From: Bacillus sp. AFS015802
Lineage (GTDB): Bacteria > Bacillota > Bacilli > Bacillales > Bacillaceae_B
DNA length: 64,000 nucleotides
Direction: 5' to 3'
NCBI RefSeq assembly: GCF_002561455.1
Contig: NZ_NTUP01000008.1
Location: forward strand, 1-64,000
How positions within the stretch are numbered: position 1 is the stretch's first letter; each line of letters begins with the position of its first letter. The translations under genes and the position numbers were made by a program. The notes beneath the pieces were generated by a model. That model was not told where the DNA came from. It was given only the letters and a program-made list of their open reading frames with translations, and did no database searches. Shown piece by piece: positions 54,356 to 64,000 of this stretch.

Positions 54356-55279
54356 ATGATAAAAACTCAGGAATGGCTGGAAGAGTTGGTTGAAAAGGCG
54401 AGACCCTTTGCTGCGGATGGAAAGGTAGCGGAGTACATACCTGCATTGAAGGATCAAAACCCCAATGACCTGGCAATCAGTATCTACACCTTGGATAATA
54501 ACTCCTGTTACGCAGGGGATCATCTGAAGAAATTCACACTTCAAAGCATTTCAAAGGTTATCACCCTCGCCCTTGTACTAATGGACTATGGGGAAGAGTA
54601 TGTGTTTTCGAAGGTTGGAATGGAACCGACAGGAGATCCGTTTAACTCCATAGCCAAACTCGAGACCCACAAACCGTCGAAGCCCCTTAATCCGATGATC
54701 AATGCAGGAGCCCTTGCTGTGACGAATATGATCAAGGGAAATACCGGAATGGAAAAATGGCAGCGATTAATTGAATTCATTAACCATATGACCGGGGAAA
54801 CGGTCTCCTACAATGAAGACGTGGCCTATTCTGAATTGCAAACGGCCAACCTGAACAGATCTCTCTGCTACTTCATGAAGCAGCACGGGGTGATCACAGG
54901 AAACGTTGAAGATCTGCTCGTTCTCTATACAAAGCAATGTGCCGTGGAGATGAGCTGTGTCGATCTCGCGAAGATGGGGGCAGTCTTCGCCAATGACGGA
55001 ATCGATCCGGAAAGCGGCCGTGAACTGATTACCAGGGATGTGGCAAGAGTGTGTAAAACCTTTATGGTGACATGCGGAATGTATAATACATCCGGCGAGT
55101 TCGCCATCAAAGTAGGGATCCCTGCCAAAAGTGGTGTATCAGGCGGGATTATGGGATCTGTACCGGGCAAATGCGGAATCGGCATCTTTGGACCGGCACT
55201 CGATGATGTCGGAAATAGCAGTGCAGGGCTGAAACTTCTTGAAATGCTCAGTGATGAATACTCGTGGAGTATCTTTTAA
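54356..55279 (+). CDS. glsA: Glutaminase
   Basis: The 307-residue enzyme hydrolyses glutamine to glutamate and ammonia. It has the serine-dependent beta-lactamase-like fold: catalytic SISK at 64-67 (Ser64, Lys67), MINAGALA near residue 120, and [10 protein letters not shown] near the end. It corresponds to YlaM/GlsA2 of B. subtilis (309 residues). AAAAGGAG precedes ATG 54356 with a slightly long spacer. It is monocistronic; no glutamine transporter is adjacent, unlike glsA1. Confidence 0.93.
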   Translation: MIKTQEWLEELVEKARPFAADGKVAEYIPALKDQNPNDLAISIYTLDNNSCYAGDHLKKFTLQSISKVITLALVLMDYGEEYVFSKVGMEPTGDPFNSIAKLETHKPSKPLNPMINAGALAVTNMIKGNTGMEKWQRLIEFINHMTGETVSYNEDVAYSELQTANLNRSLCYFMKQHGVITGNVEDLLVLYTKQCAVEMSCVDLAKMGAVFANDGIDPESGRELITRDVARVCKTFMVTCGMYNTSGEFAIKVGIPAKSGVSGGIMGSVPGKCGIGIFGPALDDVGNSSAGLKLLEMLSDEYSWSIF

Positions 55280-55477
55280 CGGAACTCTTTTTTTAGGAGG
55301 CATGAAAAGAATCAGGTCACTTTCCGATGGGAAAATAACCCTTATATTCCCTTCCGTAATAATTCGAAAATCTGTCATTGAATCCCGTGGAAAACACTTA
55401 TTTTTCTTGCAATTTCTCGGGTTTAACGATAAAATTTTAAGACAGGAAGGTTATTTGTTCGGAATGGGGGGATCACT

Positions 55478-55759
55478 GTGGCGTCAGAAATGACAATTAA
55501 TCATCGAGAAAAAGCCTATGAGCTGTTAAAGGCCGACGCAGAAAAGATTTTACAACTTATTAAAGTGCAAATGGATAATTTAACGATGCCCCAATGTCCT
55601 CTATATGAGGAAGTATTGGATACCCAAATGTTCGGATTATCTCGTGAAATAGAATTTGCGGTCCGTTTAGGGCTTGTAGATGATCAAGATGGAAAAGATT
55701 TGATTGATTCCTTGGAAAGGCAACTTTCTGCCCTCCATGAAGCATCTACAAAAAAGTAA
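55478..55759 (+). CDS. ylaN: YlaN, Fur-associated iron-homeostasis protein
   Basis: The 93-residue helical protein belongs to the YlaN family, with the motif [21 protein letters not shown] and a ferrous-iron or protein-binding Cys. In B. subtilis and S. aureus YlaN is needed for growth in low iron and has been reported to bind the Fur repressor. The start is GTG 55478 after GGGGGGATC. A terminator follows and ftsW is next, as in B. subtilis. No iron-box was spotted upstream. Confidence 0.9.
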   Translation: MASEMTINHREKAYELLKADAEKILQLIKVQMDNLTMPQCPLYEEVLDTQMFGLSREIEFAVRLGLVDDQDGKDLIDSLERQLSALHEASTKK

Positions 55760-55771
55760 AATAGTCATGAC

Positions 55772-55810
55772 AACTCAAACAATACATAGATCTGTTGTTT
55801 GAGTTTTTTT
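55772..55810 (+). terminator. Intrinsic terminator after ylaN
   Basis: AACTCAAACAA pairs with TTGTTTGAGTT around 12 bases and is followed by seven T residues. Confidence 0.88.
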
Positions 55811-55873
55811 GTTAAGTGGAACGAATGCCTTAGAGTGATGAAAATGATATAAGAGAAAAAGGATTGAAATGTC

Positions 55874-57091
55874 ATGATTAAAAAAATAGCAAAGTCATAT
55901 GATTATTCGTTAATCGCTGTGTATGTTTTCCTTTGTTTATTTGGCCTTGTAATGATTTATAGTGCCAGTATGGTCATGGCCGTAGAACGTTTTGGCTGGG
56001 ATAGCGACCATTTTTATAAAAGGCAGATGATCAATATCATCATCGGTTTCATTGCCTTTACGGCAGCGGCCTGGTTTCCTTATAAAGCCTTTCAAGTCGG
56101 TAAGATCATTAAGGGTCTTATGATTGTGATCATTGGTTTGTTACTTGCCGTACATATTTTCGGGTATGAAGTGAATAATGCGAAAAGCTGGATCAACCTG
56201 GGTTTCATGCCCATACAGCCTTCGGAATTTGCCAAGCTAGCCGTCATTATTTATCTTGGTTCTGTATACTCCAAGAAACAGGCATACATAGATGATTTTA
56301 ATAAAGGTCTCGCACCGCCATTGCTGTTTCTTGGCTTTATTTGCTTTTTGGTATTTTTAGAACCGGATTTTGGTACGGCAGCCATCATTTTTGCCATCGG
56401 AGCCATCGTCATTTCCTGTTCCGGGATCAGTTATAAGACGTTTTTCAAGCTGGCTGGATTGGGAGTCGGTTTTTTGATCGTCCTCTCACCGGTCATCTAC
56501 CTGGCAAGGGGCTTTATCTTCACAAAGGAAAGGCTCAGCAGGATCGAAGCCTATCTCTCCCCATTTAAATATGCCCAGGGGGAAGGGTATCATCTTGTGA
56601 ACTCGTACCTGGCCATCGGATCCGGGGGAGTGAAAGGCCTTGGTTTAGGGCAGAGTGTCCAAAAACTTGGTTATTTACCGGAACCGCAGACTGATTTCAT
56701 CATGGCGATCATTGCCGAAGAGTTAGGCGTTTTCGGGGTTAGCTTTGTCATCCTCGGACTTTCCTATATTGTACTCAGGGGGATTTATACCGGTGTGAAA
56801 TGTCAGGACCCGTTCGGCACGATGCTCGCGATCGGAATCTCCTGTATGATCGGTATACAGGCTTTCATCAATCTTGGCGGTGTCTCAGGATTGATCCCGA
56901 TTACAGGGGTTCCCCTCCCATTCATCAGCTACGGAGGATCATCCCTTTTAGTGCTATCTTTGTCGATGGGTGTCCTCGTAAATGTGTCGATGTTTGTAAA
57001 ATATGAAGAAAAATATAAAAAAAAGAAGGAAAATGACTATCCTTCGGAGAATATGGATAATAGCAAAAAAATATATGGTGTAAAAATGTAG
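55874..57091 (+). CDS. ftsW: FtsW, septal peptidoglycan glycosyltransferase
   Basis: The 405-residue SEDS-family membrane protein has ten predicted helices. The conserved C-terminal GVPLPFISYGGSSLL and the extracellular AYLSPFKYAQGEGYHLVNS loop carry SEDS signature residues, including the catalytic aspartate region (PEPQTDFIMAIIAEE). With a class B PBP it polymerises lipid II at the division septum. It follows ylaN and precedes pycA exactly as in B. subtilis. ATG 55874 lies after a modest ribosome site (AAAAAGG), so expression may be low. Confidence 0.94.
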   Translation: MIKKIAKSYDYSLIAVYVFLCLFGLVMIYSASMVMAVERFGWDSDHFYKRQMINIIIGFIAFTAAAWFPYKAFQVGKIIKGLMIVIIGLLLAVHIFGYEVNNAKSWINLGFMPIQPSEFAKLAVIIYLGSVYSKKQAYIDDFNKGLAPPLLFLGFICFLVFLEPDFGTAAIIFAIGAIVISCSGISYKTFFKLAGLGVGFLIVLSPVIYLARGFIFTKERLSRIEAYLSPFKYAQGEGYHLVNSYLAIGSGGVKGLGLGQSVQKLGYLPEPQTDFIMAIIAEELGVFGVSFVILGLSYIVLRGIYTGVKCQDPFGTMLAIGISCMIGIQAFINLGGVSGLIPITGVPLPFISYGGSSLLVLSLSMGVLVNVSMFVKYEEKYKKKKENDYPSENMDNSKKIYGVKM

Positions 57092-57125
57092 GTCACTTTG
57101 ATAGAGTATCTAAAACTCTAAGTCT

Positions 57126-57178
57126 AGGGTCTGCCCCCTAAGATACTTCTTAATTATCTTTCGGGTCAGCCCTTTTTT
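57126..57178 (+). terminator. Intrinsic terminator between ftsW and pycA
   Basis: A branched stem AGGG/CCCT, CTG/CAG, CCC/GGG and AAGATA/TATCTT with small bulges is followed by TTTTTT. Confidence 0.75.
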
Positions 57179-57232
57179 CATAGACTGCATAATAGAAAAT
57201 TCAAACATGAATAGCCTAAAGGAGAGAGAGTA

Positions 57233-60200
57233 GTGAAGAAAATCAAAAAAGTACTGGTAGCAAATCGCGGGGAAATTGCCATCCGTGTGTTCAGAGCGTG
57301 TACTGAACTGAATATTCGAACGGTTGCGATCTACAGCAAGGAAGATTCAGGTTCATATCATCGTTATAAGGCTGATGAAGCTTATTTGATAGGCGAAGGG
57401 AAAAAGCCTATTGATGCGTATTTAGATATAGAGGGGATCATCCGGATTGCAAAAAATGCCGATGTCGATGCCATCCACCCGGGATATGGCTTCCTGTCTG
57501 AAAACATTCATTTTGCAAGACGCTGTGAAGAAGAAGGAATCACTTTTGTAGGACCCCATTCAGAGCATTTGAATATGTTTGGTGACAAAGTAAAGGCACG
57601 TCACCAGGCACAGCTGGCGAATATTCCGGTCATTCCAGGCACAGATGGACCTGTAGAGACACTGGAAGAAGTCATCAGCTTTGGAAAAGACCATGGTTTC
57701 CCGATCATCATTAAGGCATCATTGGGTGGCGGGGGACGCGGGATGCGTATCGTCCGTAACCTTGAAAGCTTAAAAGAAGCTTATGAGCGGGCAAAATCGG
57801 AAGCGAAGGCAGCATTCGGAAATGATGAAATTTATGTAGAGAAATTTGTCGAAAATCCGAAGCACATCGAAGTACAGATCCTTGGGGACCATGACGGCAA
57901 CATCGTTCACTTATATGAGCGTGATTGTTCCATCCAAAGGCGTCACCAAAAGGTAGTGGAAATAGCGCCATCCGTATCCTTGAGTGATCAGCTGAGGGAA
58001 GATATTTGTGAAGCCGCCGTCAGGTTGATGGATAACGTGAAGTATGTGAATGCCGGTACCGTCGAGTTCCTTGTAGCAAACAATCAGTTCTACTTCATCG
58101 AAGTGAATCCGCGGGTTCAAGTGGAACATACGATTACGGAAATGGTGACAGGTGTAGACATCGTTCAGTCGCAATTGATGATTGCAGAGGGTCATGCCCT
58201 TCATAGCGACAAGCTTGGGATCCCTGTTCAGGATGACATCAGGACAAATGGATTTGCGATCCAGTCCCGTGTTACCACGGAAGATCCATTGAATAACTTT
58301 ATGCCTGATACCGGGAAAATCATGGCCTACCGGTCAGGTGGAGGATTCGGTGTCCGTCTGGACGCAGGTAATGGATTCCAGGGCGCGGTCATCACGCCTT
58401 ATTACGATTCCCTTCTCGTAAAGCTTTCTACATGGGCTCTTACTTTTGAACAAGCTGCATCCAAAATGGTCAGAAATCTTCAAGAATTTAGAATACGGGG
58501 GATCAAGACGAATATCCCGTTTTTAGAAAATGTCGTGAAGCATGAGAATTTTATTACGGGTCAATACGATACATCATTCATCGATACGACTCCTGAACTG
58601 TTCATTTTCCCGAAAAGGAAAGACCGTGGAACGAAGATGCTTGCATATATCGGAAACGTAACCGTTAATGGATTCCCGGGGATCGAGAAGAAGAAAAAGC
58701 CTGTATTCTCAAAACCAAGGGTGCCGTCCCTTGATTTGAAGAAAGAGTTCCAACCAGGTACAAAACAAATCCTTGATCAGCATGGGGCAGAAGGTCTTGT
58801 GAACTGGGTGAAGGAACAGAACTCTGTACTGCTCACCGATACAACCTTTCGGGATGCCCATCAATCATTACTGGCTACACGTGTACGGACGAATGATCTT
58901 AAACAGATAGCGGAACCTACGTCACAACTGCTGCCGGATATGTTCTCCTATGAAATGTGGGGTGGAGCGACTTTCGATGTAGCCTACCGCTTCCTTAAGG
59001 AAGACCCGTGGAACCGATTATTGACTTTGAGAGAGAGGATTCCAAATGTATTATTCCAGATGCTCCTCAGGGCATCCAATGCGGTAGGGTATAAGAACTA
59101 TCCAGATAATGTAATAAGGGAATTCGTCGAGAAATCAGCGTTTGCAGGTATCGACGTTTTCAGGATATTTGATAGCTTAAACTGGATCAAAGGGATGGAA
59201 GTAGCGATTGATGCCGTCAGACAAAGCGGGAAAATAGCAGAAGCAGCCATTTGTTACACCGGTGATATCGATGATCCGACCCGTACAAAATATAGTATCG
59301 ATTACTATAAGAATATGGCAAAGGAGCTTGAAGCTAGCGGAGCACATATCCTGGCAATCAAAGATATGGCAGGACTCCTAAAGCCTCAGTCAGCCTACCG
59401 GTTGATTTCGGAACTGAAAGATACAGTCAGCCTCCCGATTCATCTTCATACACATGATACGAGCGGGAACGGAATCTACACATACGCAAGAGCCGTCGAA
59501 GCGGGAGTAGACATTGTCGATACAGCGCTGAGCACCATGTCCGGTCTGACATCTCAACCTAGTGCCAACACGTTATATTATGCGTTAAAAGGGACGGAAA
59601 GAGAACCGAATGTAAACATCGATTCACTGGAAACCCTCTCCCACTATTGGGAAGACGTCAGGAAATATTATACAGACTTTGAAAGTGGCATGATGTCACC
59701 ACATTCTGAAGTGTACAAACATGAAATGCCAGGGGGACAATACAGTAATCTGCAGCAACAGGCAAAAGCTGTGGGACTCGGGCCTCGTTGGGAAGAAGTA
59801 AAAGACATGTATGCAAGGGTAAACCAACTCTTCGGGGACATCGTCAAAGTGACTCCTTCTTCTAAAGTCGTCGGTGACATGGCGCTGTTCATGGTTCAAA
59901 ATGATTTGACAGAAGAAGATGTAATCGAAAAGGGTGAAAAGATTGATTTCCCTGATTCAGTGGTGGAATTATTCGAAGGACATCTGGGACAACCGCATGG
60001 CGGCTTCCCGAAAGAATTGCAGAACGTGATCCTGAAAGGGCGCACCCCGTTGACAGTGAGGCCGGGAGAGCTTCTGGATGATGTGGACTTCACAGCCCTC
60101 AAAGAAAAGCTCTTCGAGGATCTGCAGCGTCCCGTCACGAGCTTTGATGCCCTTGGATATGCCCTATATCCGAAAGTATTCATGGAATATGCACAAACAA

Positions 60201-60673
60201 TGGACCAATTCGGAGATATTTCAGTTCTCGACACCCCGACATTCTTATTTGGGATGAGGCTGGGTGAAGAAATCGAAGTGGAAATTGAAACCGGGAAGAC
60301 CCTCATTGTGAAGCTTGTTTCGATTGGCCAGGCTCAGGCTGATGGTACACGAATTGTTTATTTCGAGCTGAATGGCCAGGCGCGGGAAGTGGTCATTAAG
60401 GATGAGAGTATTAAATCTACAGTGGCAGCCAAGGTGAAGGCTGATGTGAAGAATGAAAATCACATCGGGGCTTCCATGCCTGGGACCGTTATAAGGGTTA
60501 TTGCAGAAAAAGGAGAAACGGTTGAAAAGGGAGATCATCTAATGATAACGGAAGCCATGAAGATGGAAACGACCGTTCAGGCTCCGTTTGCAGGAGTGGT
60601 GAAAGATATCTACGTACAAAATGGTGATGCCATAAGCCCTGGAGATTTATTGATCGAAGTGAATAAAGCGTAA
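57233..60673 (+). CDS. pycA: Pyruvate carboxylase
   Basis: This 1146-residue homotetrameric enzyme makes oxaloacetate from pyruvate and bicarbonate. Order of domains: biotin carboxylase/ATP-grasp (about 1-450, with GGGGRGMRI), allosteric linker, pyruvate carboxyltransferase (about 530-800, TTFRDAHQSL and metal ligands HLHTHD), and biotin carrier with EAMKMET carrying biotinyl Lys1110. The start is GTG 57233 after AAAGGAGAG. DarB stimulates PycA in B. subtilis, and Listeria PycA is inhibited by c-di-AMP; darB lies 54 kb to the left. It is monocistronic, with terminators at both ends. Confidence 0.97.
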   Translation: MKKIKKVLVANRGEIAIRVFRACTELNIRTVAIYSKEDSGSYHRYKADEAYLIGEGKKPIDAYLDIEGIIRIAKNADVDAIHPGYGFLSENIHFARRCEEEGITFVGPHSEHLNMFGDKVKARHQAQLANIPVIPGTDGPVETLEEVISFGKDHGFPIIIKASLGGGGRGMRIVRNLESLKEAYERAKSEAKAAFGNDEIYVEKFVENPKHIEVQILGDHDGNIVHLYERDCSIQRRHQKVVEIAPSVSLSDQLREDICEAAVRLMDNVKYVNAGTVEFLVANNQFYFIEVNPRVQVEHTITEMVTGVDIVQSQLMIAEGHALHSDKLGIPVQDDIRTNGFAIQSRVTTEDPLNNFMPDTGKIMAYRSGGGFGVRLDAGNGFQGAVITPYYDSLLVKLSTWALTFEQAASKMVRNLQEFRIRGIKTNIPFLENVVKHENFITGQYDTSFIDTTPELFIFPKRKDRGTKMLAYIGNVTVNGFPGIEKKKKPVFSKPRVPSLDLKKEFQPGTKQILDQHGAEGLVNWVKEQNSVLLTDTTFRDAHQSLLATRVRTNDLKQIAEPTSQLLPDMFSYEMWGGATFDVAYRFLKEDPWNRLLTLRERIPNVLFQMLLRASNAVGYKNYPDNVIREFVEKSAFAGIDVFRIFDSLNWIKGMEVAIDAVRQSGKIAEAAICYTGDIDDPTRTKYSIDYYKNMAKELEASGAHILAIKDMAGLLKPQSAYRLISELKDTVSLPIHLHTHDTSGNGIYTYARAVEAGVDIVDTALSTMSGLTSQPSANTLYYALKGTEREPNVNIDSLETLSHYWEDVRKYYTDFESGMMSPHSEVYKHEMPGGQYSNLQQQAKAVGLGPRWEEVKDMYARVNQLFGDIVKVTPSSKVVGDMALFMVQNDLTEEDVIEKGEKIDFPDSVVELFEGHLGQPHGGFPKELQNVILKGRTPLTVRPGELLDDVDFTALKEKLFEDLQRPVTSFDALGYALYPKVFMEYAQTMDQFGDISVLDTPTFLFGMRLGEEIEVEIETGKTLIVKLVSIGQAQADGTRIVYFELNGQAREVVIKDESIKSTVAAKVKADVKNENHIGASMPGTVIRVIAEKGETVEKGDHLMITEAMKMETTVQAPFAGVVKDIYVQNGDAISPGDLLIEVNKA

Positions 60674-60713
60674 TAAAAAGGATTCCGGGGACATTGACCC
60701 GGAATCCTTTTTT
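60674..60713. terminator. Bidirectional terminator between pycA and ctaA
   Basis: AAAAAGGATTCCGGG pairs with CCCGGAATCCTTTTT around 8 bases. Confidence 0.92.
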
Positions 60714-61631
60714 CTATTCCTTCCGCTTACTTCTTGAAGAGAGGAGGTTGAAGTAACATAATAATCCAAACAGACAAGCGATAATCAAAGCGTGCATTAA
60801 AGCAATCGCCAGATTCAATCTGGTGAACACGACGAGTGCACCGCTCATCACTTGGAGACAAACCAGGGTAAAGGCAATGATCCATCCCCAGTAAATCACT
60901 TTCTGGTGCTTATGCTCTTTTATGGCAATGTAAGTGATGTATGCAATCCATAAGAAAATGAAGCCGGCCGCTGCCCTGTGGCCCATTTGAATCCATTCGT
61001 ACAGGTTTGTCGGAAGACTCGGCGAGGAATTGACGCATAAAGGCCAATCCTTACACACTAAGCTCGACTCCGTGTGTCTTACCAGAGCACCGGTATACAC
61101 AACAAGATAACTGTATATCGTCACTCCGACCGTATGAAATCTCATCCGTTTGTTGATGACTAATGAGTTCGCATCAAATTTCTGATCCACCTCAAAAATC
61201 AAGAGTGTCAGTAATAATATAGAAGCAAAGGAAATAAGTGAAATACCGAAGTGCAGGGCAAGGACGAAATCAGATTGACCCCACAGAACAGCCGCTGCTC
61301 CGATGAGACCTTGCAATACAAGGAAAAAGAAAGAGAGTGCCGCAAGGAATTTCGTTTCGCGCTTATATCCAATCGCTCTCCATGACCATATCGATAATGC
61401 GAGGACCAATAGACCTACACCGCCGGATACGACACGGTGGGCTAATTCTATTACCAGCTCAAATGTTATATCAGTAGGTATTAACTGTCCGTTACAAAGG
61501 GGCCAAGATCGCCCGCAGCCCATGCCGGATTCTGTCTTCGTTACCAGTGCTCCGCCTAATAAAACAAATAACATACCCAATGTAGTTAAAACGGCAAGCC
61601 ACTTTAATCCTTTGTGAACACCTTTATGCAA
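60714..61631 (-). CDS. ctaA: Heme A synthase
   Basis: The protein has about 305 residues and eight membrane helices in two halves. Heme-ligand histidines occur in [18 protein letters not shown] and [10 protein letters not shown], and cysteine pairs lie in the two outer loops (CGRSWPLC and VCKDWPLC), as in Bacillus CtaA. It converts heme O to heme A for the caa3/aa3 oxidases. The frame opens at GTG 61640, but AAGAAGGTG overlaps that codon; TTG 61631 is correctly spaced and used here. It is divergent from ctaB, the preceding step. Confidence 0.92.
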   Translation of the reverse strand: MHKGVHKGLKWLAVLTTLGMLFVLLGGALVTKTESGMGCGRSWPLCNGQLIPTDITFELVIELAHRVVSGGVGLLVLALSIWSWRAIGYKRETKFLAALSFFFLVLQGLIGAAAVLWGQSDFVLALHFGISLISFASILLLTLLIFEVDQKFDANSLVINKRMRFHTVGVTIYSYLVVYTGALVRHTESSLVCKDWPLCVNSSPSLPTNLYEWIQMGHRAAAGFIFLWIAYITYIAIKEHKHQKVIYWGWIIAFTLVCLQVMSGALVVFTRLNLAIALMHALIIACLFGLLCYFNLLSSRSKRKE

Positions 61632-61831
61632 TCTATTCACCTTCTTAATTAATAGACTCTACACACTTTCTATAAAATAAATATAGTAGAAAAATATATA
61701 TGCCACTACGATAATACAGAAAAGGTCTGTAAAACTCAACCGATAAAATGTTACAGAATTATGAGCATTTATCTTAAGAGAATAGAGAATAGTAATAGTA
61801 GGGAAGGACTAATTTGCATAAAAACAAAATC

Positions 61832-61845
61832 TGTAAGCGCTTAGC
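61832..61845. promoter_or_regulatory. Cre-like site in the ctaA-ctaB divergent region (61632-62110)
   Basis: TGTAAGCGCTTA is an uninterrupted catabolite-response core; only the last two bases of the 14-base consensus differ. It lies about 15 bases before a TATGAT -10-like hexamer (61858-61863) leading to ctaB and so would occlude that promoter. The rest of the 480-base gap is AT-rich and shows no gene or strong hairpin. Confidence 0.55.
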
Positions 61846-62110
61846 TCTGATTTGTGGTATGATGGGATTAAAATGTTTGTAGAAATATGAAGAACCTTCT
61901 GCACCTTCCTTTCTTCACAATTTCTTCACATAATTGTCTAATTCTCCCCCAAAAAGGAAAAAATATATGGTTTAATATAATATTGATAGCATATATACTA
62001 TTTCTTATCTGTGGATGAATTTACAGATGAATATAGAAATAGTTAATCATTTCCTATATAGTATAGAGGTGGCAGTAAACCTCTTGCTTTTTATAGAGAG
62101 GAGAGAGAAA

Positions 62111-63025
62111 ATGTCTAACAGTCAAATAGTGACAGACGTTGAAAAAGCAGATGTGACAGCTTCAACTGCTTGGAAAGATTTTTTAGCACTCATCAAAATT
62201 GGAATCGTTAATTCTAATTTAATTACAACCTTTACGGGTATGTGGTTAGCTTTTTACTTTACGAATACACACTTTCTGAATTCCCTGGATATCATGTTTC
62301 TTACATTGATAGGCTCTTCCCTTATTATTGCGGGCTCCTGTTCGATCAATAATGTATATGATCGGGACATCGACCACTTGATGGAGAGAACGAAGGAACG
62401 ACCTACCGTAACAGGTAAGATCAATGGACCAAAGGCATTGACCCTAGGGTTAATCATGATTGCGGTCGGTCTCATCATGTTATTCATGACGACGATCACG
62501 GCAGGTGTCATTGGGCTGATCGGGGTATTTAGTTACGTAGTATTATATACAATGTGGTCAAAGAGAAAATATGTCAGCAACACGATTGTAGGAAGTATTT
62601 CAGGTGCGGTCCCGCCATTAATCGGTTGGGCAGCCGTGGATGCTAACCTTGATGTCATCGCTTGGGTACTATTCCTTATGATGTTTATCTGGCAGCCGCC
62701 TCATTTCTACGCATTAGCGATGAAGAGAGTCGAAGAATACAGAGCTGCTAATATACCAATGCTCCCGGTAGTTAAAGGTTTCGCAACGACAAAGCACCAT
62801 ATCGTAGCGTGGGTTGCAGCACTGTTGCCGCTTCCATTCTTCTTGATGGATCTCGGCATGTTCTTCTTTATCCTGGCGACGGCCTTCAACATCGGCTGGC
62901 TCGCACTCGGACTTGCGGGTTACAAAATGAAAGACGATATTAAGTGGTCAAAGCTTATGTTTGTTTATTCATTGAATTACTTGACTATCTTGTTCGTAGC
63001 GATGGTCATCGTTACAGTGCTTTAA
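62111..63025 (+). CDS. ctaB: Heme O synthase (protoheme IX farnesyltransferase)
   Basis: The 304-residue polytopic membrane enzyme adds a farnesyl group to heme B. The prenyl-diphosphate aspartate motif [19 protein letters not shown] near residue 80 and a second motif with WSKRKYV are clear, and about eight helices are visible. ATG 62111 follows GAGAGGAGAG; the ORF from 62015 adds an unrelated stretch. It starts the cta operon (ctaB-ctaC), while ctaA is transcribed divergently. The cre-like site upstream suggests catabolite repression. Confidence 0.95.
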   Translation: MSNSQIVTDVEKADVTASTAWKDFLALIKIGIVNSNLITTFTGMWLAFYFTNTHFLNSLDIMFLTLIGSSLIIAGSCSINNVYDRDIDHLMERTKERPTVTGKINGPKALTLGLIMIAVGLIMLFMTTITAGVIGLIGVFSYVVLYTMWSKRKYVSNTIVGSISGAVPPLIGWAAVDANLDVIAWVLFLMMFIWQPPHFYALAMKRVEEYRAANIPMLPVVKGFATTKHHIVAWVAALLPLPFFLMDLGMFFFILATAFNIGWLALGLAGYKMKDDIKWSKLMFVYSLNYLTILFVAMVIVTVL

Positions 63026-63127
63026 GATTAGTGGGAATTCTTTCTGATAAGAAATCCAAATAGATATTTTTATGGGTCCTTGTATTATTCAACAGTACAT
63101 TACATGAAAGAGGGGTTTGATTAAGCT

Positions 63128-64000
63128 ATGAAAGCAAGGCTATCAAAGTGGCGCTTATTCTCGATTGTAGCAATGTTAGCGCTAGTTCTTTCTGGCTGTG
63201 GAGAGCCATTTCTCTCCACACTGCAGCCAGCTGGTGAAGTAGCACAGACACAATATGATCTGATGATACTTGCTACATTAATTATGGTGTTGGTCATCAT
63301 TGTCGTCATGGTCGTCTATATGGTTGCGATCATTCGTTTCCGTAGAAAGAAAGGGGATACAAAAATCCCTAAACAAGTAGAAGGTAGTCACACACTTGAA
63401 ATCGTGTGGACAGTCATTCCTATCATCCTTCTTTTAATCCTGGCAGTGCCGACTGTAACCGCAACATTTCAGTTAGCCGATACCAAGGCTATGGATAAAA
63501 AAGATGCAGACGGAAATCGTGAAGCATTGGTTATAAATGTCCGTGCCAACCTTTACTGGTGGGAGTTCGAATATCCCGATGAAAAGATCATTACATCTCA
63601 AGATTTAGTTGTCCCTACCGATCAAAAGGTATATTTCAATGTGACGGCTTCAGATGTAAAACATTCATTCTGGATTCCTGCTGCAGGAGGTAAGATTGAT
63701 ACCAACGTAGATGGTGTGAATACATTCTTCCTTGAGTTCGACGGATATAAATCCGAAGAAGCAGGCGGAATATTCTACGGGAAATGTGCTGAGCTATGCG
63801 GTCCTTCCCATGCTCTAATGGACTTTAAAGTTAAAGCGCTTCCTCAAGAAGAATTCACAGCGTGGGTTGAAGATATGAAAAATGCAGGAGAACCGAAACC
63901 GGCTTCTGATTTAGCTCAACAAGGACAAGAAATCTTCAACAAAAAATGCTTAAGCTGTCACGCAGTATCACCACAGGATGGAAGACCAGAATCAGCCCGA
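63128..64000 (+). CDS. ctaC: Cytochrome c oxidase subunit II (caa3 type), 3' end beyond the window
   Basis: This partial CDS is open to the edge, with 291 residues visible. The signal peptide ends in a lipobox LSGC (Cys24). Two membrane helices (about 38-63 and 89-110) are followed by the CuA domain with HSFWIP, EFDGY and the copper ligands CAELCGPSHALM. Next is a cytochrome c segment whose heme motif CLSCH lies close to the right edge. The fused cytochrome c shows that it is a caa3-type oxidase. ATG 63128 is preceded by GAAAGAGGGG. It is the second gene of the ctaB operon. Confidence 0.95.
   Translation, partial: MKARLSKWRLFSIVAMLALVLSGCGEPFLSTLQPAGEVAQTQYDLMILATLIMVLVIIVVMVVYMVAIIRFRRKKGDTKIPKQVEGSHTLEIVWTVIPIILLLILAVPTVTATFQLADTKAMDKKDADGNREALVINVRANLYWWEFEYPDEKIITSQDLVVPTDQKVYFNVTASDVKHSFWIPAAGGKIDTNVDGVNTFFLEFDGYKSEEAGGIFYGKCAELCGPSHALMDFKVKALPQEEFTAWVEDMKNAGEPKPASDLAQQGQEIFNKKCLSCHAVSPQDGRPESAR

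Noticed and set aside
55239-55493. 84-codon ORF between glsA and ylaN, with AGGAGG before an internal ATG at about 55302
   Set aside because: The ribosome site is one base from the ATG, the frame runs across the ylaN start and the glsA end, and the composition is not protein-like.

Overview
This window looks like the chromosome of a low-to-moderate GC member of the Bacillaceae, close to Bacillus/Rossellomorea. The evidence is strong Shine-Dalgarno sites, frequent GTG and TTG starts, many intrinsic terminators, and a gene order that follows the yku - ykq/ykr - pdh - ykt - yla - cta stretch of Bacillus subtilis almost gene for gene. No rRNA, tRNA, CRISPR array, insertion sequence or prophage was seen. 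Names rest on remembered family sequences and synteny; no search was run.

Layout. 1-2.9 kb: a tandem intergenic repeat at the left edge, a small membrane protein, a lipoprotein, a glutaredoxin/metallo-hydrolase pair and ykuJ. 3-7.3 kb: darB (c-di-AMP-sensing CBS protein), a TauE-type permease divergent from ccpC, and the lysine/peptidoglycan genes dapH and dapL. 7.5-19.7 kb: an eight-gene, mostly translationally coupled cluster (large surface membrane protein, ABC ATPase and permease, coiled-coil membrane protein, MoxR AAA+ ATPase, DUF58, two von Willebrand A proteins). It interrupts the B. subtilis order and is the best candidate for an uncharacterised system. 19.7-29.2 kb: mscS, the peroxiredoxin/thioredoxin-like pair ykuU-ykuV, a heterodimeric ABC exporter (yknUV type), a bd-type quinol oxidase pair and ktrC. 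29.3-34.4 kb: rnjA-rpoY, a 0.9 kb gene-poor but structured interval holding a 23-codon cationic peptide ORF, ykrA, def and ykyA. 34.9-43.7 kb: pdhABCD, slp, a polysaccharide deacetylase lipoprotein, the dual-function RNA SR1 with its GapA-binding peptide, and speA. 44-57 kb: a nitronate-monooxygenase-like enzyme, yktA, yktB, ykzI, yktC, ylaF, typA, ylaH, ylaI, ylaJ, phoH2, ylaL, glsA, ylaN and ftsW. 57.2-64 kb: pycA, ctaA divergent from ctaB, and the start of ctaC, which runs off the right edge.

How the genes fit together. Much of the window is central carbon and respiratory metabolism with readable control sites. Pyruvate dehydrogenase and pyruvate carboxylase compete for pyruvate. CcpC (citrate/TCA control) has two ATAA-N7-TTAT dyads in front of its own gene. 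SR1 carries two CcpN-type boxes plus cre-like sites. The bd-type oxidase carries a near-perfect Rex box and ctaB a cre-like site. The peroxiredoxin carries a perfect PerR box. DarB, KtrC and PycA are all linked to c-di-AMP signalling in other Firmicutes. Stop codons were extended to the most plausible start in each case by Shine-Dalgarno position; many starts given here are internal to the longest ORF.
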